Notes: generated by a model from the sequence alone, not told the origin. 64,000 nucleotides of DNA from Streptomyces sp. Ag109_O5-1 (GCF_003814875.1 NZ_RKQF01000001.1:6882001-6946000), one strand, 5' to 3'. Numbered from the stretch's first letter, positions 35,097 to 44,280 are shown. Translations and numbers: made by a program.

Positions 35097-36185
35097 ATGA
35101 AAGCCTGCGTCCGGGACACCGCCCTTGCCCTGGTCGCGGCCTCGACGGCCGTGTCCCTCACCACCTGCGGATCGGGCGCCGGGACCACTTCCGCCCCAGG
35201 GAGCACACGGAAGATCAGCGTGCTGCTTCCGGACTCCACCACAGCCCGCTGGGAGACGCAGGACAGGCCCCTGCTGGAGCAGAGGATCCGGCAGCTGTGC
35301 GGCGGCTGCACGACCGAGCGCGCCAACGCCGAAGGTGACGTGGCCATCCAGCAGGAACAGATGGACTCGTCGATCGCCAACGGGGTTGATGCCATCGTGC
35401 TGACGGCGGTCGATGCCAGAGCCATGGGCGCCTGGGTCGGAAAAGCAGCTGCCGCGCACATCCCGGTCATCGCCTACGACCGCCTCGCCGAGGGCCCGAT
35501 CTCGGGCTACGTCTCCTTCGACGGCCAGGAGATCGGCAGGCTCCAGGGCAGGGCGCTGCTGACGGCCATGGGCGCCAAGGCCCACGGCGGCCGGATCGTG
35601 ATGATGAACGGCGACCCCGGCGACCCCAACGCGCTGTCGTTCAAGCAGGGCGCACTGTCCGAACTCCGGGGGAAGGTGACGATCGCCAAGGAGTACGACA
35701 CACCCCAGTGGAGCTCGGAGGCGGCGAACCGGAACATGTCCGGAGCCGTCTCCGCCCTGGGCGCCGGCAGCATCGACGGCGTCTACGCCGCCAACGACGG
35801 CCTCGCCGCCGGCAGTATCGCCGCCCTCAAGGCCGACAAGGTCACCCCGCTGCCCCCCGTCACCGGGCAGGACGCCGAGCTCGCAGCCGTGCGGCGCATT
35901 GTCAGCGGCGATCAGTACATGACCGTCTACAAGCCGTTCGGACCCGAGGCTGCCGCAGGCGGCGCCATGGCCGTGGCCGCCGCCCGTGGTCAGCGCCTCG
36001 ACGGGGTGGCCACCGGGCGGGTGAAAACCCGCAGCGGCGCGGAGGTTCCGGCCGTGCTGCTCACCCCGGTGCCCGTGGTCCTTGACACCATCAAGAACAC
36101 CTTGGTGAAGGACGGCGTGTACACGCTCGAACAAATCTGCCCCCCGCCACTCGCGGGCGACTGCCACAAGGCCGGGCTGACCTGA
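35097..36185 (+). CDS. sugar-binding lipoprotein, xylose-type (XylF-like)
   Basis: 362 residues from ATG 35097 with GGAGG 8 nt upstream. The export signal ends at TTC-GSG, a lipobox with Thr-Thr-Cys. Strongly similar to 31178-32281: both have AYDRLAEGPISGYVSFDG, VMMNGDP, YAANDGLAAG and an ending IKNTLVKDGVYTLEQICPPP. It binds a sugar, probably a pentose by family, and feeds the ATPase and permease encoded next. It is divergent from the phosphatase gene across about 290 bp. Confidence 0.9.
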   Translation: MKACVRDTALALVAASTAVSLTTCGSGAGTTSAPGSTRKISVLLPDSTTARWETQDRPLLEQRIRQLCGGCTTERANAEGDVAIQQEQMDSSIANGVDAIVLTAVDARAMGAWVGKAAAAHIPVIAYDRLAEGPISGYVSFDGQEIGRLQGRALLTAMGAKAHGGRIVMMNGDPGDPNALSFKQGALSELRGKVTIAKEYDTPQWSSEAANRNMSGAVSALGAGSIDGVYAANDGLAAGSIAALKADKVTPLPPVTGQDAELAAVRRIVSGDQYMTVYKPFGPEAAAGGAMAVAAARGQRLDGVATGRVKTRSGAEVPAVLLTPVPVVLDTIKNTLVKDGVYTLEQICPPPLAGDCHKAGLT

Positions 36186-36229
36186 CAGGCGGGACGGCCG
36201 ACCCCAGGCCCGGGAAGGAGATGATTCTC

Positions 36230-37000
36230 TTGCCGCCCCCCTTGCTCGCCCTGCACGGCGTGTGCAAGCGCTTCGGAGTCGTCGAGGTCCTCCGGGACAT
36301 CGAGCTGGAGATCCACGCCGGCGAGGTCCTTGCCCTCCTCGGCGACAACGGAGCCGGCAAGTCCACCCTGGTCAAGGTGATCTCCGGGGTCGCTCCCGCG
36401 GACCAGGGGAGCATCGAGTGGGAGGGCCGGCCCGTGCACATTCGGCGTCCTCAGGACGCCCGGGACCTCGGCATTGCCACCGTCTACCAGGACCTGGCGC
36501 TGTGTGGAGGCCTCGACGTCGTCGGCAACCTCTTCCTCGGACGAGAGATCCGCAGGTTCGGCTTCCTCGACGAGGTGGAGATGGAGCGCCGCAGCACGCA
36601 GCTGCTGGAGCGCCTGACCCGGAGCATCCCCGATCTGCGCGGTCCCCTGGTGTCACTGTCCAGCGGTCAGCGGCAGACCGTCGCCATCGCCCGCTCGCTA
36701 CTCGGCGACCCGCGCGTCCTTCTTCTGGACGAACCGACGGCGGCGCTGGGGTTCGAGCAGACCACCGAGGTCCTCGACCTCGTCGACCGTCTCCGTGACC
36801 AGGGCCTGGGGGTCCTGCTGATCAGCCACAACATGGGTGATGTGAAGGCCCTCGCGGACCGGGCCGCCGTGCTGCGGCTCGGCCGCAACAACGGCTTCTT
36901 CGACGTGAGCACCACCCCCCAGGAGCAGATCATCTCCTCCATCACGGGCGCCACGGACAACGTGCCCCGCCGGCCGGCCCACCGCGAGGCCGAGTGGTGA
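36230..37000 (+). CDS. sugar ABC transporter ATP-binding protein (XylG-like, single domain)
   Basis: 256 residues. I chose TTG 36230 because AGGAG at 36216-36220 is 9 nt before it; ATG 36221 abuts that site and is less likely. Walker A GDNGAGKST, Q-loop TVYQDLALCGGLDVVGNLFLGRE (the sugar CUT2 class pattern), signature SSGQRQTVAIARSL (LSSGQ), Walker B VLLLDEPTAALG and H-loop ISHNM. CUT2 ATPases often have two tandem domains; this has only one, so it likely dimerises. It sits 44 nt after the binding protein. Confidence 0.9.
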   Translation: MPPPLLALHGVCKRFGVVEVLRDIELEIHAGEVLALLGDNGAGKSTLVKVISGVAPADQGSIEWEGRPVHIRRPQDARDLGIATVYQDLALCGGLDVVGNLFLGREIRRFGFLDEVEMERRSTQLLERLTRSIPDLRGPLVSLSSGQRQTVAIARSLLGDPRVLLLDEPTAALGFEQTTEVLDLVDRLRDQGLGVLLISHNMGDVKALADRAAVLRLGRNNGFFDVSTTPQEQIISSITGATDNVPRRPAHREAEW

Positions 37001-37014
37001 AAGGGATGCGTGAC

Positions 37015-38277
37015 ATGCCGGACGAGACGCGGGCCGATTCCGCGGCAGCCACCGCGAAAGCCCGTCAGCGTCGTGCCGGGCGGGCCGTCACCCGTGCCCT
37101 GGCGGGCTGGATCGCCGTCCGGCGGCGCATGCTGAGCGCCGGTGAGCTGGGCTACCTTCCCGTCACCCTTGTCCTCGTCGCGGTCTGGATCATCTTCCAG
37201 AGCCTGAACTCCAGCTTCCTCTCGCCCCGTAACCTGTCCAACCTCAGCGTGGACATCGTGGGCACGGGCCTCATCGCGGTGGGCATCGTCTTCGTGCTGC
37301 TGCTCGGTGAACTCGACCTGTCGGTCGGCTCGATCAGCGGGTTCGCCGCCGCGGTCTTCGCGGTGCTCAACGTCAACAACGGCGTGCCGGAGTGGCTCGC
37401 CCTGATCGCCGCCGTGCTGACGGGCACCGTGGCGGGAACCGTCCAGGGCTACTCCATCGCCAGGACCCGGGTGCCGGCCTTCGTGGTCACCCTCGCCGGG
37501 CTGCTGACGTGGAACGGCCTCATGCTCGTCATCCTCGGCACCAGCGGCACCGTCAACCTCGACGAGAACGGGCTCATCGCTCACCTCACCAGCTACTACT
37601 TCACCAACGCCGGCGTCGCCTACGCCGTGGCGGCACTCGCCACAGCTCTGGTCTTCCTCGCCTCCTACCTGAACAGGCGCCGCCGCATGGCCCTCGGCAT
37701 GTCACACCTCCCGCTGCACACCGTCGGGGTGCGCACAGGCGTAGTGGCGGTGATCGGGTTCGGCTCCGCCTATCTGCTGAACCAGTTCCAGGGCCTGCCG
37801 CTGGCTCTGCTGATCTTCCTCGCCACGGTGGCGGGTCTCGACATCGTGCTCCGGCGCACGCACTACGGACGGCAGGTCTACGCACTGGGGAGCAGCGTCG
37901 AGGCGGCCCGTCGCGCCAGCCTCGGCGTGACCGGCGTACAGACGGCCGTGCTCGCGGTTTCCGGCACCCTGGCGGCGACCGGCGGCCTGTTCCTGGCCTC
38001 GCGCATCACATCGGTGAGTCAGAACTCCGGCTCCGGCGTCCTGCTGCTCAACGCCATCGCTGCCGCCGTCATCGGCGGTACCAGCCTGTTCGGAGGACGC
38101 GGTACGACCTGGTCCGCAGTGCTCGGCATGCTGGTCATCCAGTCGATCGCCTCGGGCATGGCCCTCACCGACACGCCCACCGCCGTCCAGCTGGTGATCA
38201 CGGGTGGGGTGCTCTTCGCCGCGGTGGTCATCGACTCGCTGTCCCGGCACACGCAGCAGGCGCACGGGCGCGCCTGA
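37015..38277 (+). CDS. sugar ABC transporter permease (XylH/RbsC-like)
   Basis: 420 residues from ATG 37015, preceded by AAGGG at 9 nt; in-frame GTG and ATG starts lie upstream at 36994-37006. About ten spans of the BPD_transp_2 family. Landmarks are LLLGELDLSVGSISGFAAAVFAV (family GELDLSVG motif) and HYGRQVYALGSSVEAARRASLGV, the ATPase-contact loop. It forms the channel for the sugar bound by the 35097-36185 protein. The gene overlaps or abuts the ATPase gene. Confidence 0.92.
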   Translation: MPDETRADSAAATAKARQRRAGRAVTRALAGWIAVRRRMLSAGELGYLPVTLVLVAVWIIFQSLNSSFLSPRNLSNLSVDIVGTGLIAVGIVFVLLLGELDLSVGSISGFAAAVFAVLNVNNGVPEWLALIAAVLTGTVAGTVQGYSIARTRVPAFVVTLAGLLTWNGLMLVILGTSGTVNLDENGLIAHLTSYYFTNAGVAYAVAALATALVFLASYLNRRRRMALGMSHLPLHTVGVRTGVVAVIGFGSAYLLNQFQGLPLALLIFLATVAGLDIVLRRTHYGRQVYALGSSVEAARRASLGVTGVQTAVLAVSGTLAATGGLFLASRITSVSQNSGSGVLLLNAIAAAVIGGTSLFGGRGTTWSAVLGMLVIQSIASGMALTDTPTAVQLVITGGVLFAAVVIDSLSRHTQQAHGRA

Positions 38278-38509
38278 CGCTTCCACGGGCGGCGCAGGCG
38301 GTCCCCGCGGGGGCCTGGGCGTGGCATCGGGGTGCCGATCATGCCGGGTATATCGTAGAAAGAGACAGTTTAGTGTCGACCGGGTGGCCTGTGCCCACCG
38401 GCCGAGTGGGCCCGCCACCATCCCGTGGTCCGAGTGAGCCGGGATTTCCAGTCGGCCCTGCCGAGGGGCAGACGGCAGGCGCTTCGGGACGCACCGCGAG
38501 GAAGTACCG

Positions 38510-39577
38510 ATGAGGCCCAGACCCGTCCTCTGCTCCATTGCTTCCGCCCTCTCCGCACTCGTGCTGCTCGGCGCCTGCAGCGGCGGCTCGGACAGCACGC
38601 CCACGTCGAGCGACGGCAAGCCGCTGGTCGGCGTCGACTACCCGCGCTCCGACACCGACTTCTGGAACGCGTACATCAAGTACACGCCTGAGTACGCCAA
38701 GCAACTCGGCCTCTCACTCAGGACGACCAACTCGCAGAACGACGTCGCGAAGCTCGCCGTCAACGGGCAGACACTCATCCTCCAGGGCGCCAAGGGCATC
38801 GCGATGGCCCCGCAGAGCACATTTGCCATTGCGTCGATCCTGGCGCAGTTGCAGGCGGCGAAGATCCCGGTCGTCACCGTCGACACCCGCCCCGACACCG
38901 GGAAGGTCTACATGGTGGTACGCGCCGACAACCGCGCCTACGGCGAGAAGGCATGCAGGTACCTGGGCACCAAGCTGGGCGGCAAGGGCAAGGTCGTGAT
39001 GCTCCAGGGCGACCTCTCATCGATCAACGGCCGTGATCGCACCGAGGGGTTCAACGCATGCATGAAGGCGAACTACCCGGACATCAAGGTGTTCGCAGAG
39101 GCCACCAACTGGGACGAGGACGTCGCCGCGCAGAAGCTCCAGAACGACCTGACCGCACACCCGGACATCAAGGGCATCTACATGCAGGCCAGCTTCGCCC
39201 TTTCCGGCACGCTCCACGTGCTCAGGCAGCAAGGGCTGCTGGTCGGCCCGAGGAACCCGAAGCACGTGTTCGTCGTCTCCAACGACGGCATCCCCAGGGA
39301 GCTCAAGGACATCTCCGACGGCAACATCGACGCCACCGTGTCCCAGCCGGTCGACCTTTACGCCAAGTACGCCCTGTACTACCTGAAGGCCGCGATCGAC
39401 GGGAAGACGTTCAAGCCCGGCAGGACCGACCACGAGAGCACCATCGTGCGGGTCCGCGACGGACTTCTGGAAGACCAGCTCTCCGCCCCGCTCGTCACCG
39501 CCGACGGCGGCACGTACGGCGGCGTCCCCAGCCTCAAGAGCACCGACACGTCCCTGTGGGGCAACAGTCTCGGCTGA
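38510..39577 (+). CDS. second sugar-binding lipoprotein, ribose/galactose type
   Basis: 355 residues. Lipobox LGAC with anchor Cys23. Periplasmic-binding fold 4: GVDYPRSDTDFWNAYIKYTPEYAKQLGLSL, IPVVTVDTRPDTGKVYMVVRADNRAYGEKAC and GIYMQASFALSGTLHVL. It resembles ribose- or inositol-type binders and differs from the two xylose-type proteins. It follows the permease by 232 bp with GAGGAAG before the ATG and may give the transporter another specificity. No LacI regulator is present in the cluster. Confidence 0.88.
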   Translation: MRPRPVLCSIASALSALVLLGACSGGSDSTPTSSDGKPLVGVDYPRSDTDFWNAYIKYTPEYAKQLGLSLRTTNSQNDVAKLAVNGQTLILQGAKGIAMAPQSTFAIASILAQLQAAKIPVVTVDTRPDTGKVYMVVRADNRAYGEKACRYLGTKLGGKGKVVMLQGDLSSINGRDRTEGFNACMKANYPDIKVFAEATNWDEDVAAQKLQNDLTAHPDIKGIYMQASFALSGTLHVLRQQGLLVGPRNPKHVFVVSNDGIPRELKDISDGNIDATVSQPVDLYAKYALYYLKAAIDGKTFKPGRTDHESTIVRVRDGLLEDQLSAPLVTADGGTYGGVPSLKSTDTSLWGNSLG

Positions 39578-39780
39578 CTGAACCGCTGACTTACAAGGCA
39601 GGAGCAGTATGCGGCCGGAGCGGTCTTCCGTAGCGTGCCGTAGGGCGCCGGCTGGGCTGACTCGTGAACCGCTTGCCGACCTATGGCTCTCCCGGGGCGC
39701 GTTGCCCATGTGCGGTGTCGGCCCGGTCGTTGACGAAGATGCTCACGGATCGCGTGATCGGCAAGTGGAGGAGGGCTGTG

Positions 39781-39998
39781 GTGTCTGAAGGCCAGGTCAT
39801 GGACGATGACCGTTGGTCCAAATGGCCGGAGCCTTGGGCAGGCACGGATTTCGACATGCGCACGGTCGTGAGCGCGATCCCGCGAGAGGTCAAGGACGGG
39901 TTCAAGTACGACGAGATCCCTTGGCAGCGGTTTCCGCATTTCTATGGCCCGGGCGAGGAGATTCCCGGACTCCTTGCGACGCTCGCAGCCGGAGACCT
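39781..39998 (+). pseudogene. 5' fragment of a gene cut at the tRNA-Arg scar
   Basis: From GTG 39781 (GAGGAGGG just upstream) the frame encodes a well-formed N-terminus: MDDDRWSKWPEPWAGTDF, then YDEIPWQRFPHFYGPGEEIP and GLLATLAAGD. The segment resembles N-termini of HEAT-repeat-like Streptomyces proteins in which an aromatic-rich HxYGxAxxxP precedes helical repeats. The coding sense ends exactly where the tRNA half begins at 39999. The rest of the gene is lost. Confidence 0.5.
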
Positions 39999-40042
39999 GG
40001 TGCCCCCGGCAGGATTCGGGCCTGCGACACCCGCTTTAGAAG
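39999..40042 (-). other. tRNA-Arg(CCU)-like 3' half, att scar copy 3
   Basis: On the minus strand the tRNA 3' half from a mutated anticodon loop (CTTCTAA) to acceptor and CCA. The T-arm is slightly decayed (GCAGGcccGAATCCTGC). No terminator or integrase remnant precedes it; instead it cuts a gene. Confidence 0.75.
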
Positions 40043-40172
40043 TTTCTCTGGTTGGGGCCGTGGCCCGCGGAAACGCCGACTGCATGGTGCCTGGGCCGGG
40101 GAAACACCATTCCGTTCTTCTCACGTGTTCACAGGGATTCCCGGCCTCATGTGTGCTGAATCCGTTCCGGCT
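40043..40172 (+). repeat. downstream block of scar repeat, copy 3
   Basis: About 130 bp following the tRNA half, with GGAAACGCCGACTGCATGGT, TTCTCACGTGTTCACAGGG and CCCGGCCTCATGTGTGCTGA, aligns along its length with the block at 58892-59009. Confidence 0.7.
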
Positions 40173-40907
40173 GGGGGCCGCCTTCGGCGAGGAATCGCCG
40201 GGACGGTGATCCGCCTGCACGGCGGATCACCCCGCGACGACGGCCAAACGGTTGCTGATCTTCTGTTGCCGTGGACCGGGCCGCCCTGGACCGTGCCATC
40301 GCCGCCCACCGCACCGACGGTAGGTAGCGCCCGGCCTTCCGTGAGCACTCTGGGCATCACGCCGGCCCGGTGGTCGAGACGCAAGACGGACCAGGAACGC
40401 GTGCTGCTCGCGGAAACGCCGGTGAGGGCCTCGGTGGGCTCGGGATCTTGTCACGGAGTTTCCGCTCGGCCAGGGGCCCGGCTGACCAGCGCGGCAGGCG
40501 GGGAACCTCACGCCGAAGGGCGCGCGGATGCGTACATGACTGAATCTGCAACTGGATCTACACAGCGAAGGCGCAACTGCGGCACAGGTGAGTTCGGTTG
40601 ATGCGGAATTGTCCGGGTCGGAGCAGACGCGACAGCAGCTGCCGGTTTCAATGTGCAGCACTACATGTAGAGAGACTGCCCTCAATTCGTGTGCATGTAT
40701 GCACGGATGAGTGGCCGGCCGTTTCAACTGCCCTGCCGGGAGCAACGACCGACTGGATGCCGGGCATGCTCCGTGATTTGATCCTTCGCGCCGCAGGGAT
40801 CGTGCCAAGGCGCCCGGAAGGGATGGTGCGGGCTGCGGTCGCGGCCGACCTTCTGTCCCCAGCTTGGCCGCTCCCCCTTGTGGAACATCCATACGAAGGG
40901 CAGTTTC
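40173..40907. other. gene-free stretch before the GG-leader peptide gene
   Basis: No supportable gene. It contains a perfect 10-bp hairpin (GTGATCCGCC/GGCGGATCAC, 40206-40230), the palindrome CTACATGTAG at 40661-40670, and arms GTGCAT/ATGCAC at 40691-40704. The last two are AT-rich and may be regulatory for the peptide gene. Confidence 0.5.
40206..40230. terminator. hairpin after the scar repeat
   Basis: Perfect 10-bp stem GTGATCCGCC/GGCGGATCAC with 5-nt loop TGCAC. There is no T-tract. Confidence 0.45.
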
Positions 40908-41120
40908 ATGATGAACTCCGCTCCCCAGGTTCAGACCCTTGAAATCTCCGACGCCGAGCTCGACACCGTCTCCGGTGGCCTGAGCCCGCAGGTCGGTATC
41001 ACCGCCGGCCCTACGGCGATCAGCAGCTCGGACCTCGTGGCTCAGTTCGGCGCGGTCAAGGACGAGGTCCTGGACACCGTCGGCCAGTACCACCAGGTGG
41101 GATTCACCGTCTCCTTCTGA
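40908..41120 (+). CDS. GG-leader peptide, RiPP or bacteriocin-type precursor
   Basis: 70 residues from ATG 40908, with GAAGGG 7 nt upstream. The N-terminal 24 residues are a classical double-glycine leader: VQTLEISDAELDTVSGG, with the ELxxVSGG cleavage motif recognised by peptidase-containing transporters. The remaining 46 residues (LSPQVGITAGPTAISSS to YHQVGFTVSF) are small-residue and Ser/Thr-rich without Cys. No modification enzyme, peptidase transporter or immunity gene is in the window, so it is an orphan precursor or works with genes elsewhere. A terminator follows. Confidence 0.65.
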   Translation: MMNSAPQVQTLEISDAELDTVSGGLSPQVGITAGPTAISSSDLVAQFGAVKDEVLDTVGQYHQVGFTVSF

Positions 41121-41203
41121 TCGCCAGATCGCGGGACTCCCTCGTCGGGTGATCGCTGATGGCCTGACCGGCAGCCTGCCGTTGATCGGTAACCCCGGCA
41201 ACG

Positions 41204-41239
41204 AGCCCCCTACCCGTGGGTCTCCTCTGGTAGGGGGCT
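41204..41239 (+). terminator. terminator after the GG-leader peptide gene
   Basis: Perfect 11-bp stem AGCCCCCTACC/GGTAGGGGGCT with a 14-nt loop, about 84 nt after the stop. Confidence 0.65.
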
Positions 41240-41543
41240 TGATCGTCAGGGGTTTCCACTTGGTCGTCTTTGGTCACTGTAGAGCGGCCCCGGACGGCCC
41301 AGACATCGGCCCGTCGGCCCCGACCACGACCTACGAGCTGATGGGTAATTCCCGTGCTCATCCGCGTACTTAGGCCCGTAGCTTCTTCAGGCGGCTGTGG
41401 AAAGCGGAAGGTTGCGTCCAGGGAAGTGGTGTACGGGTTCGACCTGATCCGGGGGTTTGCTCCGGCATCGGGATGGTGCCCGCATAGATGAACGGCCACC
41501 GGCTGATCTTCGAAGTGTCGAAGCCTCGAAGGAGATCAGCACG

Positions 41544-41746
41544 ATGACCGCACCCGACAGTCTGCCCCTGCACGCCCTCGCGGAAGACAACCTCGCCGCG
41601 GCGAGTCCCGATCTGCTGCGCGCGATGGTGAAAACGTTCGCCGACGCGCTCATGTCCGCGGAGGCCGATGCCCTCTGCAACGCTGAATACAGGCAGGTCA
41701 GCGACGAGCACGTCAACCACCGCAACGGATATCGCCCGCGTGAGGC
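41544..41746 (+). pseudogene. IS256-family transposase, N-terminal fragment
   Basis: From ATG 41544 (AAGGAG upstream) it reads LAEDNLAAASPDLLRAMVKT, then FADALMSAEADALC and HRNGYRPRE, the conserved N-terminal region of IS256 mutator-type transposases. Homology stops after RPRE at about 41746. The DDE catalytic domain is absent, so it is non-functional. The 41240-41543 stretch before it has no gene. Confidence 0.8.
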
Positions 41747-41962
41747 TAGGGCTCACTGCGGGCCGAGTCGACTCCAACAATCAGTTCTTCTGGAAGTGAT
41801 ACGCCGGTTCGGCGGCACGTCGCGCGCAGGCTTTGAGGTTGGCGCGCATCCTTATCAGGTCGATCACAGGTAGCCGTCGACCCCGGTCGACCAGTCCGGC
41901 GCCTCGGTCGAGGGCTCGCTGAGATCTGATGCTGACGCGCTTGTTGGTGTCAGCCGTTGATG

Positions 41963-42373
41963 TCAGATGTCGTCCATGCTCACTGGGCCTACGACGCATT
42001 TCCCGCTCTCGTCCACTACGTAGATGACGTCACGGGTCCCCACTGCGCCCTCCGCCTTATCAGGCTCGGGGTCGATGAATGGGCAGACCGACTCCACGCC
42101 GCGGACGACGACCTTGTACGTCGTAGGCCAGGCGCGTCCCTCGGTCCACCCAAAGACGGAACCGCCGCCCTCGCCGGGCTTTCGGTCAGGTTCCCCTTCG
42201 ACCACAAGGCCGAGCTTTCCGCACTGCGGACAACCGAACACGTGGGCATCCCAGGCCGATTCGTTGACCACTCGCACCGGCAGTCCTTCATCGTCGGAAC
42301 TGCCGCACCCCGTAACGGAGACGGCAACGATGCCTAGCGCGGCGACCAGCAGCGAAATACGCGGCCGCTTCAT
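41963..42373 (-). CDS. small lipoprotein of unknown function
   Basis: 136 residues from ATG 42373. A lipoprotein signal (LLVAALGIVAVSVTGC, Cys after TG) gives a mature acidic domain. It contains a CPQCGKLG Cys pair and two more Cys (ESVCPF, GKCVVG), so metal binding or disulfides are possible. There is no good ribosome site: GGAG is only 1 nt before the start, and a longer start is possible. No family recognised. It sits in the decayed accessory region. Confidence 0.6.
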   Translation of the reverse strand: MKRPRISLLVAALGIVAVSVTGCGSSDDEGLPVRVVNESAWDAHVFGCPQCGKLGLVVEGEPDRKPGEGGGSVFGWTEGRAWPTTYKVVVRGVESVCPFIDPEPDKAEGAVGTRDVIYVVDESGKCVVGPVSMDDI

Positions 42374-42792
42374 GCTCCGGCAGGACGCAGTGCTGGGCCT
42401 GCCTGGTCTCGAAGGTTGCATGCCCGGACTCTCTTGTGATCACGATTCGGGCTGAATCATCGCAGGTAACAGCAGGGATGGACAACGGTCCAAGACCGAC
42501 GTGAACCCTCTCGATGCGAACTATGAGCACGGCGGTTACCGCAGTCATTCGGCCTGGTCATGGAGGCGCTAGCGGTCATGGGCGGCCCCCAGCGGTCGGC
42601 ACGGTTGCCGTACTGCGCTGCTGTACAGCACTCGGCAAAGTGGACTCAGGAGCCGAAGAAGTGTGGGCCGGGTTCGTGGACTGCGGACTTGTTGTGACCT
42701 GCGCCTTGACTGTCGACGGTTGTCAGCGTTGGCCGTCGCTGTGCGGCCTCGGACGGCCCAACACCGCGTGGCGGCTTCGGCGGCCTTCCTCT
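42374..42792. other. gene-free stretch
   Basis: About 420 bp upstream of the lipoprotein gene. No supportable gene or strong hairpin. Minus-strand frames around 42430-42548 have weak coding character and may be an eroded gene. Confidence 0.35.
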
Positions 42793-43002
42793 TCAGAAGC
42801 TGGCGGGGCCGTTCGGGATCGGCGGCTGCCCCGGCGCTCCGTTTCCGTGGTGGCGACTGGCTACGGCTGCGGCGAGCGCCAGAAGCGCCTCCACCTGAGC
42901 CATCTGCAAGCGGTAGTCCGCCTGGAGCGTTCCTCCTGTGACAGCTCTGAGCGGCGCCAAGAGGTCGATGGCAGCTTGCTCGTGTTCTTCATAGCTGGCC
43001 AT
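42793..43002 (-). CDS. small helical protein of unknown function
   Basis: 69 residues from ATG 43002, with GGAGG 5 nt upstream. Predicted mostly alpha-helical: MASYEEHEQAAIDLLAPLRA, LQMAQVEALLALAAAVASR. No recognised domain. The good ribosome site and codon bias support translation. It is 70 nt downstream of a zinc-ribbon-like gene on the same strand. Confidence 0.5.
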   Translation of the reverse strand: MASYEEHEQAAIDLLAPLRAVTGGTLQADYRLQMAQVEALLALAAAVASRHHGNGAPGQPPIPNGPASF

Positions 43003-43072
43003 GTATGCCTCCGAAGCCAAGGTGGGCAGCGCGGCACGCTACCACGCGGTCGGCGGAGTCTTAATGACCGAG

Positions 43073-43285
43073 TCAACCCGTCGGTGTGCTGGTTCCTTCT
43101 TCCCATCCCCACTCGTGGCGGCAGTCGGCGCAGGTGAGGTAGGTGGGCACCGACTCTGAAGCGCTGTGTGCAATGCGGAAGAGTTCGTCCTCGTCTGTGG
43201 TGGCGGGGACGAACACGGTCAGGACGCGGTCTGTTGCTGCCCCGCAGCGAGGGCACGGGGTGGGCGGATAGGGGCGTGGACGCAT
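43073..43285 (-). CDS. small zinc-ribbon-like protein
   Basis: 70 residues. It has CPRCGAATDR near the N-terminus and CADCRHEWGWEE near the C-terminus, a CxxC...CxxC zinc-ribbon arrangement with about 35 residues between. This plan is common in small accessory proteins of Streptomyces elements. Likely paired with the helical protein 70 nt downstream. No specific function. Confidence 0.55.
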   Translation of the reverse strand: MRPRPYPPTPCPRCGAATDRVLTVFVPATTDEDELFRIAHSASESVPTYLTCADCRHEWGWEEGTSTPTG

Positions 43286-43376
43286 GGATCACCTGCTCGG
43301 TCTGCTGATCGCACAAGGTAGTCAACTCTGGTGCGCGATGAAGGTGATCGGGAGGGCCGTGGGCTTGGTGCCCGGT

Positions 43377-44280
43377 TCAGGCCGCTGTGGTTGTCTCGGT
43401 CCGTGCTGGTGGGCTCGTGGCGAAGGGGCGGTTGTCGCGGAGCAGGGCCCAGAGCACGTCGACGTGGCGGCGGGCGAGGGCAATGACGGCGGGGATGTGT
43501 TTGTGACCCTGGGCTCGTTTCTTCAGGTAGTAGGTGCGGTTGGGGCCGTCGCGGATGATGCTGGTCTGCGCGGAGAGGTAGAACACTCGGCGCAGGCGGC
43601 GGCTGTAGCGCTGGGGCCCGCGGAGGTTGCCGGTGCGGCGTCCGGAGTCTTTGGCGACGGGGACCAGGCCGGCTGCGGAGGCGAGGTGACCGGCGTCGGG
43701 GTAGGCGGCCAGGTCACCCGCGGCGACGAGGAACTCGGCGCCGAGGATGGGGCCGATCCCCGGCATCGACTCGATGACAGCGGCCTGCGGGTGGGTGTGG
43801 AAGGCGTCGCTGATCTGCCGGTCGAGTTGCTTGAGCCGTTCGTCCAGGGCCAGCACTTGCGCGGCGAGGGCTGCGGTGATGCCCGCGGCCGTGTCCTGGC
43901 CGGGCAGTTGGATGTGCTGGGCGTGCGCGGCGGTGAGGGCGGTGGCGGCGACCGTTTCGGGGTGACGCACGCCTCGTGCGGTGAGCCAGCGGCTTAGGCG
44001 GGCGTGGCCGCAGCGGCGCAGGGCGGCCGGGGTCTGGTAGCCGGTGAGCAGGACCAGGGCGCCTTTGTGGTCGGCGTAGCCGCTTCCAGGGCGGGGCTGA
44101 TGCCGGTGAGCACGTCGTGGAGGCGGTTGAGCAGACGGACCCGGTCGGCGATCAAGTCGGAGCGGTGGGTCGTGAGCAGAGCCAGGTCAGCTGCCAGGTT
44201 CGTGGGCGCCTCAACGGGGACGAAGTCCCGCCGCAGACGGGCTGTCTCGGCGATGACGTAGGCGTCGCGGGCACGCATTC
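43377..44280 (-). pseudogene. IS110-family transposase, truncated and frameshifted
   Basis: Upstream part (44280 to about 44088): RARDAYVIAETARLRRDFVP, then DRVRLLNRLHDVLTGISPALEA. After a frameshift near 44088 the frame continues YADHKGALVLLTGYQTPAAL, HPETVAATAL, then the transposase_20 core IESMPGIGPILGAEFLVAAG and YLSAQTSIIRDGPNRTYYLKK. The N-terminal DEDD catalytic segment (about 100 residues) is missing. One frameshift plus truncation means no active transposase. Confidence 0.85.

Noticed and set aside
41781..41999. Minus-strand frame ending LKACARRAAEPAYHFQKN next to the IS256 fragment.
   Set aside because: Possibly another element remnant, but no motif allows an assignment.
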